A stretch of 19,540 bases of DNA, from the NCBI GenBank assembly GCA_949296785.1, contig CASFRQ010000014.1, forward strand, positions 1 to 19,540, given 5' to 3'. Positions 1 through 7,184 of this stretch are shown here, piece by piece. Position 1 is the stretch's first letter; each line of letters starts with the position of its first letter. Source of the stretch: an uncultured Alphaproteobacteria bacterium (GTDB lineage Bacteria; Pseudomonadota; Alphaproteobacteria; CASFRQ01; SAAU01). The position numbers and the translations under genes are program-made. The notes below the pieces were generated by a model, which saw only the letters and a program-made list of their open reading frames with translations, had not been told where the DNA came from and did no database searches.

Positions 1-391
1 GGAGTTGCAAAGCACGAAGTCAGAAGCGCGTCGGAAGAAGGTAGTCAAAAGGCTGAAGATAGTGGAAGCTTTTTTGGAATCCGGGAGCAAGCCGGAATGG
101 ATGGTGATGGATGTCATTCCAGTAATTCCGCCGGAGTTGCGCCCGTTGGTACCGTTGGACGGAGGACGTTTTGCGACATCGGATTTGAACGACTTGTATC
201 GTCGTGTGATTAACCGAAATAACCGATTGAAAAGGCTGTTGGAGCTGCGCGCGCCGGAAATCATCGTCCGCAACGAAAAGAGAATGCTGCAGGAAGCGGT
301 GGACGCTTTGTTTGACAACGGCCGCGGCGGACGGGCAATTACGGGAACGAACAAACGACCGTTGAAGTCTTTGGCGGAAGCATTTATATGA
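1..391 (+). pseudogene. rpoC: rpoC fragment (RNA polymerase beta' subunit), 3'-truncated; 5' part outside window
   Basis: The translation matches a highly conserved part of bacterial RpoC: the blocks PEWMVMDVIPVIPPELRP, LVPLDGGRFATSDLNDLYRR, VINRNNRLKRLLELRAP and NEKRMLQEAVDALFDNGR, then TNKRPLKSLAE. This is the lid/rudder part of the clamp region, about residues 220-335 by E. coli numbering. The frame is open to the left edge (GAG at 2-4), so the TTG at 5 is probably not a real start. After KSLAE the protein reads AFI and stops, where RpoC normally continues with [22 protein letters not shown] and later the catalytic NADFDGD. None of the three forward frames after 380 resumes RpoC. A normally invariant Arg in NGRRGRAI is Gly here (NGRGGRAI). 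It cannot encode a working beta' subunit. It is either a partial duplication or rearrangement scar, a break caused by an inserted element, or an assembly join. The family identity is certain; the cause of the truncation is not. Confidence 0.85.
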
Positions 392-1254
392 GTTTTGGAT
401 GATAAAAGCGGGCTGAAGAATAGAAAGTTAATGTTTTTTTGCTGTTTTCTGGAAAATGATTTTATTTGTATTTTAAAAATATTTTCTATTGACAAACGGG
501 GGGTATAATCTAATTCAGCGAAAAAAATTTTTTAACCTAAGTTCGGAAGTTTTTTATGAGAACCTTTGGTTATAAAACTGGTTCTTATTGCTTGATGCGG
601 CGGATGCGGATTTAGAGCGTTCCGCCGCAACTTATTTTTGTTAAACCATGATACTGTTTTTTACCGGAATAAAAGGGGGTAAGTTTTTAAATCGTCGGAA
701 ACGCAGCATCGCCAAAATGACAGGCGGCGGATAACCAATGCTTATCTGTTTAAATTTCTTATTGATGACTAAAAATGATTTACGAGGCTAAATTTAATAA
801 AGAGAGGAAAACTGTTTGTATTTCTTTTGGGACTGAAAAGAATGAAAGAGTTTTTCCCCGATTTTCATAAAATATCTTGAAAAATGCCTTGTCGTTTTTA
901 GTCCTCCGACAGGTAAGAAGATGAGCAGTGGTGGTTCTGCGGAAAAAGGTGATAAGCCGAAGAGAATTCTGGAAAGCAGATAAAGAGGAGTGCTTGACGG
1001 CAGAAATGATAAACGGAAGGAGATGATATCTGAGATGGAGACAGGCGTCCTGTCCCTCTATTCTATCCGACAGAAAAAACAGGCAAATCGGTTTTATCCT
1101 CTCGTGTCGCTCCTGAAATTATACGATTGGTATTCCAAAAGAGGTTGTCGGTAAATCAATGATAAAGAAATTCGGCGGCGAAAGAAATAACGGTCAAAGC
1201 GAACGCTTGGCAAATCCCTGCCATAAGAGGCGGAATTTAAGAAAATACCAAAAA
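392..1254. other. Gene-poor intergenic region after the rpoC fragment
   Basis: No reading frame here has family-like sequence, a convincing ribosome binding site or coding-like composition. It is rich in A and T runs. Visible structure is confined to the two hairpins at 556-629 (listed separately) and a short inverted repeat near 1039-1055 (ACAGG/CCTGT around a 3-base loop). No RpoC-like sequence is detectable past 380. Confidence 0.6.
510..640 (+). ncRNA. Candidate small structured RNA with terminator-like 3' hairpin
   Basis: A perfect TATAAT lies at 504-509. It is followed by two strong hairpins. The first pairs 556-564 with 580-588 (9 bp, one G-U, 15-base loop). The second pairs 596-604 with 621-629 (TGCGGCGGA/TCCGCCGCA, 9 perfect GC-rich bp) and is followed by ACTTATTTTTG, which resembles an intrinsic terminator. 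No convincing open reading frame lies between. The arrangement of -10 box, stem-loop and terminator is what a small RNA gene would look like. No good -35 is found at the proper distance: the TTGACA at 489-494 is only 9 bases from the -10. I recognise no known RNA family (not 4.5S, 6S or tmRNA). It could instead be the leftover leader or terminator of a lost gene. Confidence 0.3.
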
Positions 1255-1290
1255 GAAAGAAGAGAGCGTTTCTTAAAACCCCTCTTCTTC
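1246..1290 (-). terminator. Probable terminator of the Lon-related protease gene
   Basis: Bases 1282-1289 and 1257-1264 form an 8-bp perfect inverted repeat (AAGAAGAG/CTCTTCTT). Read on the minus strand, the stem is followed by TCTTTTTGG. It lies about 55 bases downstream of the minus-strand stop at 1346. A second inverted repeat, AGGAGGC/GCCTCCT (1300-1306 with 1328-1334), sits between the gene and this stem and could add to it. The plus strand also has a T run after each stem, so the site may act in both directions. Confidence 0.5.
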
Positions 1291-1345
1291 TGTTTTTTTA
1301 GGAGGCGGAAAAAGCTTTCTCGGTTCGGCCTCCTGTTTTCTTTCT

Positions 1346-3853
1346 TTATTTTTTATTTTCCTGTATCAGGTGGGAGCGCATGTAAAAGCTGTTTTTGGCC
1401 CTTTTCCTGGCAGCTTCCTGACCGGCGATTTCCTGAGAACGGTTAAAGTATTCCGTCAGTTTCTTGTCCACCAGGCCGTTGATGGAATTTTCAGGATATT
1501 TTCCGTTTTCATCCAAAGAACCGGCGTTCAGACCACTTAAAATTTCCAGCCCTTCATCCACATGTGTGATGCCGTAGATGTGAAATTTGCCGTCTCGGAC
1601 GGCCTTGATAACATCCGGCCTCAGAATAAGGTTGTCCTTGTTGCTTAACGGTAAAATGACGCCCTGTTCCCCGGTCAACCCGTTTTGAAGACAAACATCA
1701 AAGAAACCTTCCACTTTTTCGTTAACGCCGCCGACGGCCTGCACTTCACCGAATTGGTTGAGAGAACCGGTAACGGCCAAAGACTGTTTTAAAGGGAAGC
1801 CGCCGATAGCCGACATCAGACAGTAAAATTCGGCGCAGGAAGCGGAGTCGCCGTCAATTTCTCCGTAAGATTGCTCAAAAACAATGTTGGCGTCCAAAGA
1901 CAGCGGCGTTTTCTGTCCGAAACGGCTGTTTAAGAGGGAAGTTAAGATTAAAACCCCTTTGGAGTGAATGGAACCGGATAAATCAACTTCCCGTTCTATA
2001 TTGATGACTTCTCCTTTGCCGATGCTGACTTGGCAGGTAATGCGGCTGGGTCGGCCGAAGCAGAAATTACCGAAATCATGAACGGCCAAACCATTGATTT
2101 GGCCAATGGCCAATCCGTCTGTTTTTATCAGAATCGTTCCCCTTTTTATCTGTTCCAGCAGATTTTCCTGCACTCTGTCCGAACGTTTGGTTTTGGCAAT
2201 GACGGCTCTGGAAATGTCTTCCGCCTCAATCCTCTTGTTGGAATTCAAAAGGGAGAAATAATTTGCCTCCTGGATAATATCAATCATCTTGGAAAAATGA
2301 GTTGTCAGCTTCTTTTGGTCGTCCGACAGGCGGGAAGAGTAGGCGATAAGGCGCCCGACGGCTTCTTTCGTCAATGGAAACAAATTTTTATCCCGTGCCA
2401 AAGAGCCTAAAAGAGTTGCGTAATTTTTAATATTATCATCCGTTTTGTGAATGGTGGAGGTAAAATAAGCTTCCACTTTAAACAAATCAGAAAAGTCCGG
2501 ATCATTTTCGGACAGCATATAATAAATGTCCGGCGTGCCGATGAGGACAACCTTGATATTTAAGTCAATCGGTTCGGGTTCCAGAATCGTCGTGCTCATC
2601 ACGCCGGAATCGTCACCAGCTGCTTCAATGAGTATTTTTTTCAAACTGAGGGCTCGTTTTAAACTTTCCCAGGCTTGCGGCTGTTGAAGGAGGGTTTTGG
2701 CCTCAATAATCAGATAGCCGCCGTTGGCTTCATGTAAAGCGCCGGCTTTAATCAGACTGAAGTCCGTCATAAGGATGCCCATTTTCTGCACGCGTTCCAT
2801 TCGGCCGACGAGGGCGGACAGTTTCGGGTTGTTCAGAACGGTAATCGGCGCGCCGGTTCTGGGTTTGTGTGTGACAAGGACATTTACTTTATATCGGTTG
2901 AAGGCTTCGCTGAACGCTTCTTCTTTTTTTGAATCAAAGACTGTTTTGGAGGAGGATTTGTTTTCCTCTTCTTCTTTTTCATTCTTTTCCGTACCGTCTT
3001 CAAAAGAATCGGGAACAAACAAGTCAATATTTTCCAGAATATCCTTGTTTAAATCTTTGATAAAGGATTGAACGGAAGACAATCGTTCGTATTTTGATTT
3101 CAATTCATCAATCAAGTGGGAAATAGCTTCGTTGCTTAAAGAATCCTCCAGAGCCGCCAATTCTTCCCTCTGTTTTTGTTCCCATTTCGGGATATCGCGG
3201 ATGGCGATTTCCAGCTTGGCCTGCGTTTCGTTAAGTTCTTTGAGAATTTGAGTCCTTTTTTCTTCCGGCAGTTTGTCAAAAGCTTCCGTTGTCAAGACTT
3301 CTCCGTTCAAAGTCGGCGCCACGACCAAACCGACGGGCATTCTCAGGATGGAAACATTTTTGCCGGTGGCTAAGGATTGTAACGAATCAAAATAAGCTGT
3401 TTTCTGTTTTTGAAACTTGTCTTCAATTTTTTTGACCTGCGCTTTGTAGGAGGCGTTTGAAAAAGTTTTAGGCAGAACGCTTGTCAGTTCTTTTATCAGC
3501 TTCTGAACATCTTTAGCAAAGGCGGGGCCGCGGCCGGCCGGTAAACTGATTGCTTTAGGTTTGTGCGAAATTTCAAAATTATTGACATAGCACCAGTCTT
3601 GCGGCGTTTTTTGATGAGGGGCGGATTTCTTTAAAAGCCTTAAAACCAAGCTCTGTTTGCCGATGCCGTCGGCGCCGACGCAGAACAGATTGTAACCGTC
3701 CGCCTGGACATTCGTAAAGAACTGAATGGCCTGGATAGCGCGTTGCTGCCCTATCGCTTCATTGAAGGGAGGCAGAGTTTGCGTCGTTTCAAAGTCCAAC
3801 AGGTCCGTGTTGAGGGCAGGGTAAAGGTCTTCGGCTTTCAGTTCATGCGACAT
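1346..3853 (-). CDS. Lon-related AAA+ protease (LonB-like, AAA_32 plus Lon proteolytic domain)
   Basis: This 835-residue protein belongs to the Lon-related ATP-dependent protease family that pairs an AAA_32 domain with a C-terminal Lon protease domain; such enzymes are cytoplasmic quality-control proteases. The N-terminal nucleotide-binding region contains a P-loop-like GADGIGKQ at 60-67, in which Gln replaces the usual Ser/Thr after the Lys. Loss of P-loop residues is known in this family. A helical, charged middle part (about 110-320) includes a very acidic low-complexity stretch at about 285-310. The Walker B region is GGYLIIEAKTLL (378-389). The protease domain carries the Ser-Lys dyad: Ser670 in GEIDGDSAS and Lys713 in GGVNEKVEGF. 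The start has an AAGGAA ribosome binding site about 10 bases upstream, and the N-terminus ELKAEDLY is typical of the family. It is divergent from the TPR gene. Proteolysis looks intact; ATP hydrolysis is uncertain. It differs from classical Lon, which has a large N-terminal LON substrate domain. Confidence 0.93.
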   Translation of the reverse strand: MSHELKAEDLYPALNTDLLDFETTQTLPPFNEAIGQQRAIQAIQFFTNVQADGYNLFCVGADGIGKQSLVLRLLKKSAPHQKTPQDWCYVNNFEISHKPKAISLPAGRGPAFAKDVQKLIKELTSVLPKTFSNASYKAQVKKIEDKFQKQKTAYFDSLQSLATGKNVSILRMPVGLVVAPTLNGEVLTTEAFDKLPEEKRTQILKELNETQAKLEIAIRDIPKWEQKQREELAALEDSLSNEAISHLIDELKSKYERLSSVQSFIKDLNKDILENIDLFVPDSFEDGTEKNEKEEEENKSSSKTVFDSKKEEAFSEAFNRYKVNVLVTHKPRTGAPITVLNNPKLSALVGRMERVQKMGILMTDFSLIKAGALHEANGGYLIIEAKTLLQQPQAWESLKRALSLKKILIEAAGDDSGVMSTTILEPEPIDLNIKVVLIGTPDIYYMLSENDPDFSDLFKVEAYFTSTIHKTDDNIKNYATLLGSLARDKNLFPLTKEAVGRLIAYSSRLSDDQKKLTTHFSKMIDIIQEANYFSLLNSNKRIEAEDISRAVIAKTKRSDRVQENLLEQIKRGTILIKTDGLAIGQINGLAVHDFGNFCFGRPSRITCQVSIGKGEVINIEREVDLSGSIHSKGVLILTSLLNSRFGQKTPLSLDANIVFEQSYGEIDGDSASCAEFYCLMSAIGGFPLKQSLAVTGSLNQFGEVQAVGGVNEKVEGFFDVCLQNGLTGEQGVILPLSNKDNLILRPDVIKAVRDGKFHIYGITHVDEGLEILSGLNAGSLDENGKYPENSINGLVDKKLTEYFNRSQEIAGQEAARKRAKNSFYMRSHLIQENKK

Positions 3854-3887
3854 GTTACAAATTTCCTTGTTGATTTATGGTCAAATG

Positions 3888-3926
3888 TATATTACTCATT
3901 TTTTTGAAAGCTATATTACTCATTTT
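3888..3926. repeat. Tandem 15-bp direct repeat in the divergent promoter region
   Basis: TATATTACTCATTTT occurs twice, at 3888-3902 and 3912-3926, with a 24-bp period. It lies 35-75 bases upstream of the Lon-related start, in the 156-bp gap shared with the divergent TPR gene. On the minus strand each copy reads AAAATGAGTAATATA and contains a TAATAT that resembles a -10 box. Two identical copies in a short promoter region suggest either a regulator binding site or duplicated promoter elements. No matching -35 box is clear. Confidence 0.5.
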
Positions 3927-4009
3927 CCGGGCAATTGGCGATTGTTTTTTTATATTTTTTGCTTTTTTTACTGTTCTATGCTTTGAAAAGCGGTTAAAAG
4001 GGGGAAATT

Positions 4010-5095
4010 TTGGACGTTTTTGAAGAAAAAAGACTTGAGAAGGGGGCTGGTTTGAAGGGACAAAAGGCTTCTTTGGTGCTTTCTAAGGGGAGAGCTCTGA
4101 TGGAAAAAGGCGACCTGCGCCGGGCACAAAAATGTTTTTTAAAAGCGGCAGATGGTTTTTTAAAGGAAAATATGTTTTTGGAGTATGCCGAATCCTGTCA
4201 GTCGCTGGGAATTGTTTTCCGAATGGCAGGGGATTTTGAACGAGCGGAACAACTGCATCGGCTGGCTTTGGAACTTTATGAAAAAGAAAAAAATATCAAA
4301 GGGCAGGCGGATAGTTTTTGTCTTTTAGGCCTTTTACAAACTTTAAAAAAGGAGCTTCTTCTGGCGCAGGCGTATTTGGAAAAAGGGCGTTTGTTGTATG
4401 AACAGGCGCAGGATGCGGAAGGCTTAAGAAAAATTCGTCGGCAAATGGGATTCGTTTATCAGGAATGGGGTGACCGTCGTCGCGCGGAAGCGGAATTCTT
4501 CTCCTTGTGGCATGAGGCGGATTTTGACAGGGATTTTTTTGATTATCAGGACAGCACTTTGAATTTGGTCCATTTGTATTTTGAGGGAGGTTTTTATAAA
4601 AAAGCCCTGAAAGTGTTGGAAAAAGCTCTTTCATGTTTTCCGGAAGAAAAAGAAGATAAAAACATCCTTTCGTTTCGGGCGGAACTTCTTTTTTTAAAAG
4701 GAACGATATTGTTTTCCCTGAGCGTCAATGAAAAAGCGGAGGCGTTTTTATTGGATAGCCTCGCTTTTTTTAGGAAGATGAAAAACAAAGGGCAGACAGC
4801 TTTTGCCGCTTCTTCTCTGGGACTTTTATACTTAAGGCAGGAAAAGCTGGATCTGGCGGAGAAGTTTTTTAAAATATCCCTGAAGCAGGAAAAAGCACTG
4901 AAACGCGCCAAAGGCATCGCCGCCGATTATGCGAATCTGAGTCTGGTCAGCTTTAAGGCCGGCGCTTTAAAAAAGCAGAAAAAATACGCCGAAAAAGCCG
5001 CGTTTTATTTTGAGGCGGCCGGGGAGCCTTTCTTTTTGTCTTCAAAAGGCGCGGAAGAGGGGAAAATATTAAAAAAGAAAATAAAAAATCATTAA
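4010..5095 (+). CDS. Cytoplasmic tetratricopeptide repeat (TPR) protein, function unknown
   Basis: The 361-residue protein is built of TPR-type helix pairs from end to end. Examples are GRALMEKGDLRRAQKCFLKA (about 27-46), AESCQSLGIVFRMAGDFERA (about 64-83) and SLGLLYLRQEKLDLAEKFF (about 269-287). TPR proteins act as protein-binding scaffolds. No enzymatic domain, signal peptide or membrane segment is seen, so it is probably cytoplasmic. The start is TTG, preceded five bases upstream by a strong AAAAGGGGG ribosome binding site; the next in-frame ATG is residue 31 and would cut into the first repeat. It is divergent from the Lon-related gene and about 170 bases upstream of dnaN, which has its own promoter. 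The neighbours do not fix a role. Confidence 0.8.
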   Translation: MDVFEEKRLEKGAGLKGQKASLVLSKGRALMEKGDLRRAQKCFLKAADGFLKENMFLEYAESCQSLGIVFRMAGDFERAEQLHRLALELYEKEKNIKGQADSFCLLGLLQTLKKELLLAQAYLEKGRLLYEQAQDAEGLRKIRRQMGFVYQEWGDRRRAEAEFFSLWHEADFDRDFFDYQDSTLNLVHLYFEGGFYKKALKVLEKALSCFPEEKEDKNILSFRAELLFLKGTILFSLSVNEKAEAFLLDSLAFFRKMKNKGQTAFAASSLGLLYLRQEKLDLAEKFFKISLKQEKALKRAKGIAADYANLSLVSFKAGALKKQKKYAEKAAFYFEAAGEPFFLSSKGAEEGKILKKKIKNH

Positions 5096-5169
5096 AAATC
5101 AATCGGTTAAAAAGAAGTTTCCTTTCTCTTTTTCTTCGGAAAATAAAGTCTTTTTTTTGTGTTTTTCCT

Positions 5170-5198
5170 TTGTGTTTTGGAATTGTTTTTGATATAAT
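5170..5198 (+). promoter_or_regulatory. Predicted sigma70 promoter of dnaN (extended -10)
   Basis: A perfect TATAAT at 5193-5198 is preceded by TGA, giving an extended -10 (TGNTATAAT). TTGTGT at 5170-5175 stands 17 bases upstream as a partial -35. Transcription would start near 5205, leaving a leader of about 55 bases before dnaN. A T8 run just upstream (about 5150) may help end transcription of the TPR gene. Confidence 0.65.
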
Positions 5199-5261
5199 AC
5201 CTTATGCTTTTTTTAAGGGCTTGAAATAAAACAAAAAATCTAATTTTAAAATGAGGATATG

Positions 5262-6392
5262 ATGAAATTTATTGTTGAACGCACGAATTTGCTGAAGTCT
5301 TTGGCTCATGTCCAAAGCATCGTTGAAAGGCGGCAGACAATCCCTTTGCTGGCTAATGTGCTGATGGAAACTTCCTCTGAAGGGGGAAAAAGCTCTTTGG
5401 TGATGAGAGCGACGGATAATGAAATTGAAATTTCCGAAAACATAGATGTCCAAATTTTAGAAGAGGGTAAAATTACGGTTTCGGCCCATTTACTTTATGA
5501 TATCGTGAAGAAATTACCGGAGGGCGCGCAAGTGGAGCTTTCCGTGGACGGTGAAACTTCGCAGATGCAGGTTGTTTCCGGAAAGTCACGCTTTTCTTTG
5601 CCGACTTTGCCGGCCGAGGGCTTTCCTCTGATGACGCCGGAAGAATCGGCAAAGGTGTTTACTTTGACGACGGCGGAACTGCAGGGAATGATTGACAGGA
5701 CGCAGTTTGCCGTTTCTTATGAGGAAACGCGTTATAATCTGAACGGTATTTATTTCCATGAGGCTGTGAAAGAGGGAAAGGACGCTCTGTTAAAAGCTGT
5801 TGCGACGGACGGCCACCGTTTGGCGTGTGTGGAGATGTCTTTGCCGAAAGGGGCTCAAGGAATGTCCGGTATTATCGTTCCTCGCAAAACGATTGCGGAG
5901 ATTAACAAGCTGGCGGGCGAGATGATGCAGGATATTCAGGTTTCCATTTCTCCGAATCAAATACGGTTCGCTTTGGGAAATGCGGTGCTGGCTTCTCGTC
6001 TGATTGACGGAACTTATCCGGACTATGAGAGGGTTATTCCTGCGGATAATGATAAGGTGTTGGAGGTTGATGCCGCCGAACTTACCCGTGTTGTTGACCG
6101 CGTGGCCGTTGTTTCCGAAAAAACAAGAGCCGTAAAGCTGCAGTTGAAGAGGGGGGCGGTAAAAGTGTTCGCTTCCAATACGGATGAAGGCAGCGCTGAG
6201 GATGAAATTGAGGCCTCTTATCAGTGCGAACCTTTGGAAATCGGTTTCAACTACCGTTATATGCTGGATATTCTGGCGCAGATAAAGAGCGGCAAGGCGC
6301 GTTTTACGCTGTTGGACAGTGCTTCGCCGGCTTTGGTTCAGGATGTGGAGGATTTGAGCGCTCTGTATGTTTTAATGCCGATGCGTGTTTAA
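5262..6392 (+). CDS. dnaN: DNA polymerase III beta subunit (sliding clamp)
   Basis: The product, 376 residues from this start, is the ring-shaped homodimeric clamp that tethers DNA polymerase III and many repair proteins to DNA. It shows the family's three-domain layout: MKFIVERTNLLKSLAHVQSI at the N-terminus, middle-domain blocks such as TDGHRLACVE and VPRKTIAEI, and the third domain with NYRYMLDIL and the C-terminal MPMRV that lines the partner-binding cleft. Length is normal. Two ATGs stand side by side (5259 and 5262). The TGAGGA ribosome binding site ends at 5257, so the second ATG has the better spacing and gives the conserved MKF start. dnaA is not upstream as in many bacteria; a TPR gene is. 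A 790-bp gap separates it from recF, so the two may be separate transcripts. Confidence 0.98.
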   Translation: MKFIVERTNLLKSLAHVQSIVERRQTIPLLANVLMETSSEGGKSSLVMRATDNEIEISENIDVQILEEGKITVSAHLLYDIVKKLPEGAQVELSVDGETSQMQVVSGKSRFSLPTLPAEGFPLMTPEESAKVFTLTTAELQGMIDRTQFAVSYEETRYNLNGIYFHEAVKEGKDALLKAVATDGHRLACVEMSLPKGAQGMSGIIVPRKTIAEINKLAGEMMQDIQVSISPNQIRFALGNAVLASRLIDGTYPDYERVIPADNDKVLEVDAAELTRVVDRVAVVSEKTRAVKLQLKRGAVKVFASNTDEGSAEDEIEASYQCEPLEIGFNYRYMLDILAQIKSGKARFTLLDSASPALVQDVEDLSALYVLMPMRV

Positions 6393-6400
6393 GAAAAATG

Positions 6401-6470
6401 CCCGCTGGCCTTAACTGATTTGCATTCATGTTTCGTTTTTGTTGGCCGGTGCCGACGAACGGGTTTTAAT
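6401..6470 (+). terminator. Possible terminator of dnaN
   Basis: Just after the stop, CCCG (6401-6404) can pair with CGGG (6460-6463). Inside that, GCTGGCC (6405-6411 region) can pair with GGCCGGT (6444-6450) with two G-U pairs. The outer arm is followed by TTTTAATT. The loop is long and the stem imperfect, so this is a weak prediction. Confidence 0.35.
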
Positions 6471-7184
6471 TCCGAAAGAAAAGACGGAAAGATGTTCGGA
6501 GGTTGTTTTTTACTGCCGGAGCAGGGGATGTCAAAAAAAGAATAATCCTGTGACGGCGAACGGACAAACGACGCGAAAACGCGGATGATTTTAGTGATTA
6601 AGGGTTAAGAAAAAAAGAAAAGTTAATGCTTGATGCCGCAACCGGATAAAAAAATGAAAAATCTGATGATTGTCAGCAGTTTTTGAAGTAAATAAACGGA
6701 AAAAGCGGCATTTTATCGGAAAACGGCAGCGAGATAGCTAAAGAGATTACGTTCGCGGCGATGTGTCGGAAGGGCATTAAGGACTGTTTGGGGTGAATGA
6801 CGAAAAATAAAGGGTAAAAACTAACAGCGGAAGATCGGAAATAAAAACGGAGAAGCATATAAAAGAGGCACGTTAACGGGCGTTTGAACTTTGTTTTGTT
6901 GTTTTTGCTGTCTGAGGGACCGGTTGTTTAAGAGAAGAGACGATAGAAAATAATACCGTTCGGGAATTTTGGTGTCGGTCTTGTTGCTTGAGAAGAATGA
7001 TTAAGGGATGAGGACAGGCTTTTGAAGATGGTGTTTCTTATTTTCGGTCCCGTTTAATAAGGTGAGTTTTCTGTTTGGTGTTCTGACTGGGAATATTTCT
7101 GGCAGAGTTTGATAAGGAGGGAGGCCTCCGGTGGTATAAGCCTTGAATAAAAAGGCAGAAAGTAAAGAGTAAGGAGCTGTTTTA
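6471..7184. other. Long gene-free gap between dnaN and recF
   Basis: About 700 bases with no supported gene. The plus strand is purine-rich and broken by many stops. No tRNA-like fold, DnaA-box cluster or clear promoter was found. The only clear functional element is the recF ribosome binding site AAGGAG, about 9 bases before the ATG at 7185. It may be a decayed gene, but I recognise no remnant. Confidence 0.5.

Noticed and set aside
489..509. TTGACA and TATAAT as one sigma70 promoter
   Set aside because: Both boxes are perfect but only 9 bases apart, where about 17 are needed; the -10 may still serve with a poor -35.
1159..1446. Plus-strand frame of 95 codons overlapping the end of the Lon-related gene
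   Set aside because: It runs through the terminator hairpins and the 3' end of the protease gene in antisense; composition is Arg/Phe noise and no ribosome binding site precedes it.
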